Source of the DNA: Candidatus Delongbacteria bacterium
Lineage (GTDB): Bacteria; UBA4055
Assembly: GCA_013139625.1 (NCBI GenBank)
Contig: WTAK01000288.1
Span: 1 to 5,390, forward strand
Length of the DNA stretch: 5,390 bases
Direction: 5' to 3'
The position numbers and the translations under genes are program-made. Shown one piece after another: positions 1 through 5,390 of the stretch. Each line of letters starts with the position of its first letter. The stretch's first letter is position 1. The notes under the pieces are model-generated. The model worked only from the letters and a program-made list of their open reading frames with translations. It did no database searches and was not told where the DNA came from.

Positions 1-54
1 CTTTCAATGGAAGAAGCTGATGGTGAAACTAAATTCTACATCAAAAAATCATAA
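1..54 (+). CDS. C-terminal end of a small protein, possibly TusA-like sulfur carrier (partial)
   Basis: An open frame enters from the left edge and gives 17 residues ending DGETKFYIKKS before TAA at 52-54. Only the tail is visible, so no catalytic motif can be checked. The short ending with an alternating hydrophobic strand and a basic terminus resembles the last beta-strand of TusA/SirA-family sulfur carriers. Such genes commonly sit directly next to YeeE/YedE transporter genes, as here with an 11-base gap to the next start. If correct, the protein would accept sulfur as a persulfide from the transporter or a rhodanese in the cytoplasm. The reading frame is reasonably sure; the TusA identity is inference from the tail and the neighbour, and a DsrE-like or unrelated small protein is possible. 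Confidence 0.5.
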   Translation, partial: LSMEEADGETKFYIKKS

Positions 55-65
55 CAGGAGTACCT

Positions 66-1277
66 ATGTTTAATAAAGGTATATTGAGAGGATTATACGA
101 TAGCATTTTCGCAAAAAGCTGGCCAATGTGGTTCGGTGGAGTATTGCTTGCAATTCTCAATCTTCTGCTTTTTGTAATTAAGTACCCTTGGGGCGGTAGT
201 GGCGGATATTTAAATATCGGTCAGAACCTTTTCGGTTCTCTGGGATTTGAAAGCCTTCAAGCTTCAACTGCAATAAATATGCACACTGTTGCCATACTGA
301 ATATCATGATCGTTCTTGGCGCATTTGTATCTTCATTGTTCTCAAAAGAATTCAGTATCAAGATTGCTCCTTTCGGTGAACTTGTTAAAGGTTTTATCGG
401 TGGTGCTTTAATGGGTATCGGTGCTATAGTTGGCGTTGGTTGTACAACAGGTGGATTTTTCACAGGTGTACCTGCTTTATCAGGTGGTGCTTTATTTCTT
501 ACTGCAGGATTTTTGATCGGTACTTTCCTTGCAATGAAATATATCCTCTGGGAAATGGAAGCATTTCCAAATGTAAGTATGGGTAAATCATACACTCTAA
601 TACCAGGTACTAAAAAAGGTATGGGGTGGCAGAGATGGCTTGCATGGGTATTACTTGCGGGTATTTTCTATGTGATCAGCAGTTACAACACTGATGGAAG
701 CTCAGGAATGAAGATCCTTGGATGGCACATTATTATAGGTCTTACTCTTGGATTGATACTACAGAGATCAAGATTTTGTATCGTTAGAGCTTTTAGAGAA
801 CCATTTATGACAGGTGAATCTGAAGCTCCGGTATCTATCATGCTCAGTTTACTTATACTTATCTTCGGTTTTACTGTACTTAAGTATTTCGGTGTTGGTA
901 ATATTGCTGAAACTGCAGTAAGAGCTATCGAAATGAAAGCTGTTTATCCTAGTTTCTGGTCTAAAGCACTTATCGGTGGCGTTATATTTGGACTTGGAAT
1001 GACTATAGCCGGTGGATGTGCAATTGGTACTTTATGGAGAGCTGGTGAAGGTCATATCAAACTTTGGATGGCTATCCTTGGCTTTACTATTATGGCACCT
1101 ATAACTAAGAAATTTATCGTTCCTGTATTTGAAAGTTTCTTACCTAAATCAGAAAAGATATTCTTGCCTGATTATTTAGGTTATACGGGTTCTGTATTGA
1201 TGTTACTTGGTCTTATATTACTGGCGTATATATTCGTTAAATGGAATGAAAAGACCGGAAAATTTTCCGCTCTATAA
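66..1277 (+). CDS. YeeE/YedE-family thiosulfate (or related sulfur/selenium species) transporter
   Basis: This 403-residue, highly hydrophobic protein has many membrane segments, the first near residues 20-40. It carries the three cysteine motifs of the YeeE/YedE family: GVGCTTGG with Cys126, RSRFCIVRAFREP with Cys238, and GGCAIGTLWRAGEG with Cys318. In the structurally studied YeeE thiosulfate transporter (TsuA), three conserved cysteines along the central path are needed for uptake, so transport of thiosulfate across the inner membrane is the best prediction. The tandem-repeat symmetry of the family is visible as two similar Gly-rich halves. AGGAG lies 5 bases before the ATG and supports the start. 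The gene follows a possible TusA-like gene and is 16 bases from an exported rhodanese, so a sulfur-relay operon is likely. Some YedE relatives are assigned to selenium metabolism, and the substrate cannot be settled from sequence. Confidence 0.9.
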   Translation: MFNKGILRGLYDSIFAKSWPMWFGGVLLAILNLLLFVIKYPWGGSGGYLNIGQNLFGSLGFESLQASTAINMHTVAILNIMIVLGAFVSSLFSKEFSIKIAPFGELVKGFIGGALMGIGAIVGVGCTTGGFFTGVPALSGGALFLTAGFLIGTFLAMKYILWEMEAFPNVSMGKSYTLIPGTKKGMGWQRWLAWVLLAGIFYVISSYNTDGSSGMKILGWHIIIGLTLGLILQRSRFCIVRAFREPFMTGESEAPVSIMLSLLILIFGFTVLKYFGVGNIAETAVRAIEMKAVYPSFWSKALIGGVIFGLGMTIAGGCAIGTLWRAGEGHIKLWMAILGFTIMAPITKKFIVPVFESFLPKSEKIFLPDYLGYTGSVLMLLGLILLAYIFVKWNEKTGKFSAL

Positions 1278-1293
1278 CTAAAAGGAGAAAAAG

Positions 1294-1836
1294 ATGAAAA
1301 AACTTGTTTATTTATCTGTAGTGATTTCTGCACTCCTTTTTGTGATTGGATGTGGAAACGGTTTTGCTGAGAACGGAGTTTATCCTTCAAATAAGCAAAT
1401 GGTAAGAGAAGCTAAGAAGGATATTACTGAGATAACTTATGATGATTTCAAAGCAAAATTAGAGAACAAAGAGCTTAGATTGGTTATTGATATCAGAGAA
1501 CCCGGAGAATTTGAAGACGGGTTTATCAATCAAGAAGATGAAGAAACTGAAGAATTCCCTTACCCGGATGCTTTCACTGTTAATATTCCTAGAGGTCTTT
1601 TGGAATTTAAGATCGACAGTAAAAAGTACTGGGATGATGACCTTATGGTGGATATGCCATCTAAAAATGAGGAGATCGTAGTTTATTGTAAAGCAGGTGG
1701 TAGAGCTGCTATGGCTGCTAACACCTTAATGAAAATGGGTTATACAAATGTAAAAAGCCTTAAAGGCGGTTACAAGAAATGGCTCGATCCTACGGCACCG
1801 GAAGTTGAAGAAGAAGTTGTTGACGAAGGTGGTTGA
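1294..1836 (+). CDS. Single-domain rhodanese lipoprotein; possible C-terminal selenocysteine extension to 1842
   Basis: AAAGGAG precedes the ATG. The N-terminus is a lipoprotein signal with lipobox VIGC and acylated Cys20, placing the protein in the envelope outside the inner membrane. One rhodanese domain spans about residues 45-165. It shows the IDIREPGEF strand (Asp66, Arg68), an acidic insertion QEDEETEEFPYP, the active loop CKAGGRA with catalytic Cys132, and the closing motif GGYKKW. It should carry sulfane sulfur as a Cys persulfide, perhaps feeding the YeeE/YedE transporter encoded just upstream. The tail is acidic and ends EGG before TGA at 1834-1836. Reading the UGA as selenocysteine would add Sec181 and Gly182 before TAG at 1840-1842, a GGUG end like the redox tips of some selenoproteins. 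A SECIS-like hairpin lies at 1852-1866. The rhodanese call is firm; the recoding is inference. Without recoding the protein has 180 residues. Confidence 0.9.
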   Translation: MKKLVYLSVVISALLFVIGCGNGFAENGVYPSNKQMVREAKKDITEITYDDFKAKLENKELRLVIDIREPGEFEDGFINQEDEETEEFPYPDAFTVNIPRGLLEFKIDSKKYWDDDLMVDMPSKNEEIVVYCKAGGRAAMAANTLMKMGYTNVKSLKGGYKKWLDPTAPEVEEEVVDEGG

Positions 1837-1971
1837 GGTTAGTATCAAACTGGGTGAGTTTCACCCGAAAGGTGTGGCCTGTGATGGGTCATAATCTCTA
1901 ATAATTAATTGGGTAGACCCGGAGCAATAGTGCTCTGGTGGATGTGGCTAAAATAAAAAGAGGTAAAAAAA
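1837..1971 (+). other. Structured intergenic leader between two rhodanese genes
   Basis: This 135-base gap has no plausible gene but is rich in inverted repeats. Besides the 1852-1866 hairpin there is CACC/GGTG (1862-1865 with 1871-1874), which competes with it, GGGTC/GACCC (1886-1890 with 1916-1920) across an AT-rich loop, and GAGCA/TGCTC (1922-1926 with 1931-1935) with an ATAG loop. A purine-rich Shine-Dalgarno stretch AAGAGG at about 1958-1963 serves the next gene. It could be a processed mRNA junction or a cis-acting leader. I do not recognise a known riboswitch consensus in it. Confidence 0.4.
1852..1866 (+). other. SECIS-like hairpin after the rhodanese UGA
   Basis: A perfect 6-bp stem (GGGTGA with TCACCC) closes a GTT loop at 1858-1860. 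Twenty-one bases lie between the UGA at 1834-1836 and the loop. Bacterial SECIS elements are typically a short stem with G at the first or second loop position, placed about 16-37 bases from the UGA, and this fits. It is not followed by a T tract, so an intrinsic terminator is unlikely. CACC at 1862-1865 can alternatively pair with GGTG at 1871-1874. SelB binding is not shown by sequence, and a generic stabilising hairpin is the main alternative. Confidence 0.4.
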
Positions 1972-3027
1972 ATGAAAAAGAAATGGACAATGTTACTAGT
2001 AGTAATGTTCGCTCTAACGAGCTTGGTCTTAACAAGTTGCTCAGATGATGATGACAGTGTTGGTGCAACAATTAACTCAACTGAGGATCTTGTTACATAC
2101 CTAAACAACGATGGTATGGGTTTAACTGACATGTTGGTAAACTGGATAAAAACTGCTGATGCAGTTAACGTAGTAATGACTGATGATGATGCTACAAATG
2201 ATTATTACATCATGGACCTTAGAAATGAAACTTTGTACGGCAAAGGACATATTCCTGGAGCTCACAATGTAGCACTAGCAGATGTGATCACTGAAGCAGC
2301 AAAGGCTAATGGTCAAACTATTGCACTTGTTTGTTATACTGGACAGTCAGCTTGTCACGGTGTTGTAGGTCTGAGACTTGCTGGTTATTCTGATGCTTTC
2401 TCTATTAAGTGGGGAATGGCAGGATGGCACACTGATATTGATGGAAACACAGATGGTGATTTAGAAGATGTAGAAGATCTGAAATTTAATTACTGGACAG
2501 GTGGAACTGCTCAATTAAATCATGCTAACTGGGTTGCCCCAACAGGCAACGTAACTGTTCCAACAACAACTTATCCACTTCCTGATCTTGTTTTCGAAGG
2601 TGTTACTGATGATGCAAGAATCTTAGCAAGAGCTAACTATGTAGTTAACAACTTCCATAAAGTAACTGCAACAACAGTTCTTGACTCAGTTTCAATAGAC
2701 GGATGTAACTATTTTGTAAATAATTACTGGGCACAATCAGATGTCGATTTATTCGGAAATATTGATACTGCAAACAGAATTATGCCTGCTGCTGCAAATG
2801 ATCTGTTACAATACCTTGATCCTTCTATGTCGATCGTAACTTATTGCTGGACAGGACAAACTTCTTCAATCATCACTGCTTACTTAAGTGCAATTGGTTA
2901 TGACGCATGGTCATTAGGCAACGGTTCTAATTCAATGATATTTGATGATTTGACAGCTGCTGTAGCTCATAACTGGGATGCATCAACTATACTTGACCTT
3001 CCATTAGAAGGAACATTAGGTGATTAA
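1972..3027 (+). CDS. Tandem rhodanese-domain lipoprotein with CxTGQ active loops
   Basis: The protein has 351 residues. A lipoprotein signal ends in LTSC with acylated Cys23, followed by SDDDD, an acidic start typical of surface or outer-membrane lipoproteins in Bacteroidota-like bacteria. Domain 1 (about 40-165) has IMDLRNETLYGKGHIPGAH with Asp82 and Arg84, and the active loop CYTGQSAC with Cys121 and a second Cys128. Domain 2 (about 215-345) keeps the loop CWTGQTS with Cys292. It lacks the canonical D-x-R strand, which is replaced by VSIDGCNYF with Cys245, and its end reads GNGSNS in place of the usual GG-W motif. Both domains therefore retain a persulfide-forming Cys, although the second is divergent. 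It probably binds or transfers sulfane sulfur in the envelope together with the neighbouring rhodaneses and porin. The start is supported by AAGAGG upstream. The substrate is unknown. Confidence 0.85.
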   Translation: MKKKWTMLLVVMFALTSLVLTSCSDDDDSVGATINSTEDLVTYLNNDGMGLTDMLVNWIKTADAVNVVMTDDDATNDYYIMDLRNETLYGKGHIPGAHNVALADVITEAAKANGQTIALVCYTGQSACHGVVGLRLAGYSDAFSIKWGMAGWHTDIDGNTDGDLEDVEDLKFNYWTGGTAQLNHANWVAPTGNVTVPTTTYPLPDLVFEGVTDDARILARANYVVNNFHKVTATTVLDSVSIDGCNYFVNNYWAQSDVDLFGNIDTANRIMPAAANDLLQYLDPSMSIVTYCWTGQTSSIITAYLSAIGYDAWSLGNGSNSMIFDDLTAAVAHNWDASTILDLPLEGTLGD

Positions 3028-3037
3028 TTATTATTCT

Positions 3038-3060
3038 GAGCAGGGGCGTTGCCCTTGCTC
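3038..3060 (+). terminator. Strong hairpin after the tandem rhodanese gene (weak terminator or mRNA-stabilising element)
   Basis: GAGCAGGGGC (3038-3047) pairs with GCCCTTGCTC (3051-3060), a 10-bp stem with one G-U wobble and a GTT loop, starting 10 bases after the TAA stop. It is followed by TAACTTATAAATTT and not by a clean T run. It is therefore a weak terminator at best and may instead attenuate or protect the mRNA 3' end before the porin gene. Its GTT loop matches that at 1858-1860, although no UGA precedes it. Confidence 0.5.
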
Positions 3061-3085
3061 TAACTTATAAATTTAAGGAGATCAA

Positions 3086-4180
3086 ATGAAGAAAATACTC
3101 GTATTATCTTTTTTGATTGTATTATCAATCTCACCACTATTTTCTCAGTGCATGGAACCATCTTCTGATGATGAAGGTGTTAGTGTTATGGGTTATATTC
3201 AAACTCAATTTGAATATAAGCAGTCTGCTGACGAAGATGTAGATGCATATATGGGTTTCACTTTCAACAGGGCGAGAATAGCTCTTTTAGGAAGCATACC
3301 TTATGATTTTAGCTATTACATGGTACTTGAGTTCAGTCCATTTGTAACTGAAGGTGGATTACCATATTTACTAGATGGATTTATTACTTACTCGAGACTT
3401 GCTCCTTATGCAAAGATCTCAATGGGACAATTCAAGTCTCCATTCAGTTTGGAATTAAACACACCTTGTCAGGGTCTTCATACTATAAAAAGATCTAAAG
3501 TCGTGAATACTTTAGCTTATCCTGATAGAGATCTTGGTATTTTGATTCAGGGAAATTACGACGTAAACGATTATGCAAAATTTAAGTATGCGATGTCTTT
3601 TACCAATGGTAACGGCATCGGAGAAAAAGATAACAATCAGAATAAAGCATTCGCAGGGAGATTGGTTTATAACGCTATGGATATGATAAGTATCGGTGGT
3701 AGTTACAAATTTGGAAAATATTACAACGTACAAACTATTCCTGTAGAAGATGAGAAAAGTAGAATAGCAGGAGAATTCGAGTTCAAAGGTTATGATATTC
3801 TTGTTCAAGCTGAATATATACAGTCTGAAGATAAAGGCTCATATACCACAGGCGGTGGTTGAGATGGTGCTCCTGTTGTGGAACATCAGGGAACTATTAA
3901 AAGAGATGGATATTATGTACAAGCAATGTATATGACACCGTGGGATTTTCAACCTATTTTCAAGTATGAATCATTCGATTCAAACACAGATGTTGATGAA
4001 TATGATCTAACTGTAGATGGAATGTCTTTGGATTTCCAGACAATTACTTCAATGACATTCGGATTCAACTATTTCTTTAATGATTGGACAAGACTTCAGT
4101 TCAACTACATTATGAACGACGAGGAATGGAACGATATCGATGATAACGAGATGCTAGTACAATTACAGGTTAAGTTCTAA
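3086..4180 (+). CDS. OprO/OprP-like outer-membrane porin interrupted by one in-frame UGA (candidate selenoprotein or nonsense-broken gene)
   Basis: AAGGAG precedes the ATG. Residues 1-20 are a signal peptide (LFSQ), and the mature part alternates strands and turns like a phosphate-selective-porin O/P-type barrel, including FNRARIALLGSIPYDF, PDRDLGILIQGNY and AFAGRLVYN. The frame reaches TGA at 3860-3862 (codon 259) after TTGGG. It then continues without a shift for 105 codons containing further strands such as GYYVQAMYMTPWDFQPIFKYE and ending QLQVKF. A terminal Phe is the usual barrel-assembly signal, so the downstream part belongs to the same protein. Full length would be 364 residues. Codon 259 lies in a Gly-rich loop between two strands, inferred to be extracellular. 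A SECIS-like hairpin follows at 3871-3891, which favours selenocysteine. Other Cys are Cys22 and the one in NTPCQG. A nonsense mutation, base-call error or Trp readthrough are alternatives. It probably admits a sulfur substrate for the adjacent rhodaneses. Confidence 0.8.
3871..3891 (+). other. SECIS-like hairpin after the in-frame porin UGA
   Basis: CCTG (3872-3875) pairs with CAGG (3887-3890). After one T-T mismatch, TGT (3877-3879) pairs with ACA (3883-3885), closing a GGA loop at 3880-3882, and a T-G wobble at 3871/3891 extends the base. Seventeen bases separate the UGA at 3860-3862 from the loop, close to the spacing I recall for E. coli fdhF, and the loop starts with GG. The element lies inside coding sequence, as bacterial SECIS elements usually do. 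The stem is short and imperfect, so chance pairing cannot be excluded. Confidence 0.4.
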
Positions 4181-4197
4181 ACTAGAAGGAATTACAA

Positions 4198-5055
4198 ATG
4201 AAAAAATATATTGGAATTATAATAGTATTACTGATCGGTACTCAAGTTCTTTTCAGTGGTATTATCACAGCCAAAGATGCTGCAAAACTTTCTAAAGATG
4301 GTAAAGCAACAATACTATCCGCAAGACCTGTGAAAGATTACGGGAAAAAGCATATTAAAGATGCTGTTCATATTGATCATGCTAATCTTTACAATGCTGA
4401 AGGTATTAAATCTATGCTTAAAAGCCCTGAAGATATTGCTAAGATTCTCGGAGAAAAAGGTATTACTGCTGACACAAAAGTAATTATCTATGATACCGGA
4501 TCTAACAAAGCTGCAGGTAGATTATACTGGATCTTAAAATATATGGGTACTAAGGATGTTGACATTCTTGATGGTCATATTAAAGGTTGGAAAAAAGCTA
4601 GAAAGTCTATTACAAAGAAAAAGACAAAGATCGAAGCTGCTACTTTTACACCTGCTGTAAATAAAGGCATTTATGCTGATATGGCTTATGTAAAAAGTAT
4701 CTTGAAAAATGATAAAGTTGTTTTAGTTGACGTTAGAAGCAAAGATGAATTTGACGGTAAAGCTAAGGATGATAAAAACATCACTAGAAAAGGTCATATT
4801 GATGGAGCTGTTTTCTTTGAATACAAAAATGTATTCAATGAAGGTGGAGTTCTAAAATCAAAAGATGAAATAATAGCTGCTGCGAAAACTGCAGGTATTA
4901 CTGCTGATAAAGAAGTTGTTCTTTATTGTGCATCAAGTGTTAGAGCAGGTATCGTATTCATGGCTTTAACAGATGTAGCAGGATTCACTAATGTAAAAGT
5001 ATATGATGGTGCTTACTACGAGTGGAACGCTACAAAAGAAAACCCAATTAAGTAG
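4198..5055 (+). CDS. Exported two-domain sulfurtransferase (thiosulfate / 3-mercaptopyruvate type)
   Basis: The protein has 285 residues, the usual size for the SseA/TST family plus a signal. Residues 1-20 form a signal peptide or membrane anchor without a lipobox, so it acts in the periplasm. The N-terminal domain (about 22-140) is the structural, inactive copy: its loop reads YDTGSNKAAG with Asp99 at the catalytic Cys position, followed by LDGHIKGW. The C-terminal domain (about 160-280) has VDVRSKDEF, KGHIDGAV, the active loop CASSVRAG with Cys244, and YDGAYYEW. It should move sulfur from thiosulfate or 3-mercaptopyruvate to a thiol or cyanide acceptor. The CASSVR loop differs from classical CRKGVT and CGSGVT, so the donor is not predictable. 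The protein is very Lys-rich. It starts 17 bases after the porin stop with GAAGGA upstream, which suggests cotranscription. Confidence 0.9.
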   Translation: MKKYIGIIIVLLIGTQVLFSGIITAKDAAKLSKDGKATILSARPVKDYGKKHIKDAVHIDHANLYNAEGIKSMLKSPEDIAKILGEKGITADTKVIIYDTGSNKAAGRLYWILKYMGTKDVDILDGHIKGWKKARKSITKKKTKIEAATFTPAVNKGIYADMAYVKSILKNDKVVLVDVRSKDEFDGKAKDDKNITRKGHIDGAVFFEYKNVFNEGGVLKSKDEIIAAAKTAGITADKEVVLYCASSVRAGIVFMALTDVAGFTNVKVYDGAYYEWNATKENPIK

Positions 5056-5063
5056 CGAATTCT

Positions 5064-5096
5064 TATGTGTTAAGGGCAAAACGCCCTTTTCACATA
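5064..5096 (+). terminator. Terminator-like stem-loop closing the rhodanese/porin block
   Basis: AAGGGC (5072-5077) pairs with GCCCTT (5083-5088) around an AAAAC loop. Beyond a TT/TT internal loop, TATGTG (5064-5069) pairs with CACATA (5091-5096). The hairpin lies 9-41 bases after the TAG stop and is followed by ATTTAAT, not a full T run. It may end or attenuate transcription before the HdrA-type gene, which begins about 50 bases later and could have its own promoter in the AT-rich 5097-5135 stretch. I see no convincing -35/-10 pair there. Confidence 0.55.
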
Positions 5097-5147
5097 ATTT
5101 AATATGTATGTAATTGAATTGATATAGATGAGAAAAAGGAATAATAA

Positions 5148-5390
5148 ATGAGCGAAGATAAAAAAGTAGGTTCCGTATTAGTAATCGGAGCAGGAATTGC
5201 CGGAATACAATCATCCTTAGATCTTGCCGGATCAGGATTTAAAGTATATTTAATGGAAGAAACACCTGCCATTGGTGGAACTATGGCACAGCTCGATAAG
5301 ACATTCCCTACGAATGATTGTGCAATGTGTGTTATCTCTCCTAAACTTGTAGAAGCCGGAAGACACCTGAATATAGATCTTTTAACAAAT
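5148..5390 (+). CDS. hdrA: HdrA-type heterodisulfide reductase subunit A-like flavoprotein (N-terminal 81 residues, runs off the window)
   Basis: The ATG at 5148 has AAAAAGGA upstream, and the frame stays open to the window end. Residues 8-20 form the FAD-binding Rossmann start, [11 protein letters not shown] (Gly14, Gly16, Gly19). The stretch [20 protein letters not shown] with Cys58 and Cys61, then [10 protein letters not shown], is a signature of HdrA. QmoA homologues, as I recall them, have a different motif around FPxxCPP, so HdrA is preferred over QmoA. HdrA is a cytoplasmic FAD and iron-sulfur electron-transfer subunit that can bifurcate electrons between ferredoxin, a disulfide and another partner. 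It works with HdrB/HdrC, with hydrogenase or formate dehydrogenase, or in sulfur metabolism. Both Cys codons here are TGT, with no Sec. It lies behind a terminator-like hairpin and may start a separate operon. Its true length and domain set are not visible. Confidence 0.88.
   Translation, partial: MSEDKKVGSVLVIGAGIAGIQSSLDLAGSGFKVYLMEETPAIGGTMAQLDKTFPTNDCAMCVISPKLVEAGRHLNIDLLTN

Noticed and set aside
257..595. Minus-strand open frame inside the transporter gene
   Set aside because: It is a shadow of the well-supported YeeE/YedE frame, Pro/Ile/Ala-rich, and matches no recognisable family.
1487..1681. Second + strand frame inside the rhodanese lipoprotein
   Set aside because: It is an out-of-frame overlap within a clear rhodanese domain.
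1852..1866. Intrinsic terminator after the rhodanese gene
   Set aside because: The stem is short and is followed by CGAAAGG, with no T tract.
3512..3808. Minus-strand open frame inside the porin
   Set aside because: It is antisense to a coherent porin sequence, with no ribosome binding site or family features.
3878..4180. A separate 100-residue gene starting at GTG 3878
   Set aside because: It is in the same frame as the upstream porin part, has no Shine-Dalgarno sequence or signal peptide, and contains the barrel's C-terminal strands. It is the continuation of the porin.
66..5055. Genome-wide reassignment of UGA to Trp or Gly
   Set aside because: TGG is used for Trp and ordinary Gly codons are used throughout all genes, and only one UGA lies inside a frame. 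Global reassignment would give many internal UGAs.
4966..5214. Minus-strand open frame over the 4198-5055 gene end and the HdrA start
   Set aside because: It overlaps two well-supported + strand genes and has no recognisable features.
5148..5390. QmoA identity for the last gene
   Set aside because: The [13 protein letters not shown] and [10 protein letters not shown] motifs fit HdrA; QmoA homologues as I recall them have a different cysteine motif here.

Overview
The window is an AT-rich stretch from an anaerobic-looking, diderm bacterium. The evidence for a diderm is an outer-membrane porin and two lipoproteins. All genes lie on the + strand, and almost every start has a clear Shine-Dalgarno sequence. 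The CSDDDD start of one mature lipoprotein recalls the Bacteroidota/FCB group, but the strong Shine-Dalgarno sites are less typical of Bacteroidota proper. I therefore suggest an FCB-related or other AT-rich Gram-negative anaerobe and do not name a genus.

Layout. 1-54: the last codons of a small protein, possibly TusA-like. 66-1277: a YeeE/YedE-family membrane transporter with its three conserved cysteine motifs. 1294-1836 (perhaps to 1842): a single-domain rhodanese lipoprotein. 1837-1971: a hairpin-rich gap. 1972-3027: a tandem rhodanese lipoprotein. 3038-3060: a strong hairpin. 3086-4180: a porin of the OprO/OprP type, interrupted by one in-frame UGA. 4198-5055: an exported two-domain thiosulfate/3-mercaptopyruvate-type sulfurtransferase. 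5064-5096: a terminator-like hairpin. 5148 to the window end: the N-terminus of an HdrA-type flavoprotein.

Taken together this reads as an envelope sulfur-handling cluster. A porin would admit a substrate, three exported rhodaneses would carry or cleave sulfane sulfur, a YeeE/YedE channel would move thiosulfate or a related species inward, and a TusA-like carrier and an HdrA electron-bifurcation module could follow inside. The arrangement recalls the YedE/TusA clusters reported in sulfur-disproportionating bacteria, but YedE and TusA/YedF relatives are also linked to selenium metabolism.

The most striking observation concerns two UGA codons. One ends the first rhodanese and leaves ...GG-UGA-Gly-UAG. 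The other interrupts the porin, whose remaining 105 codons continue in the same frame to a typical outer-membrane C-terminal Phe. Both sit in the identical 10-base context GGTGGTTGAG. Each is followed, 21 and 17 bases later, by the apical loop of a hairpin whose loop begins with G, as expected of bacterial SECIS elements. These are candidate selenocysteine sites in two protein types where I know of no described selenoprotein of this form. A nonsense mutation or sequencing error remains possible.
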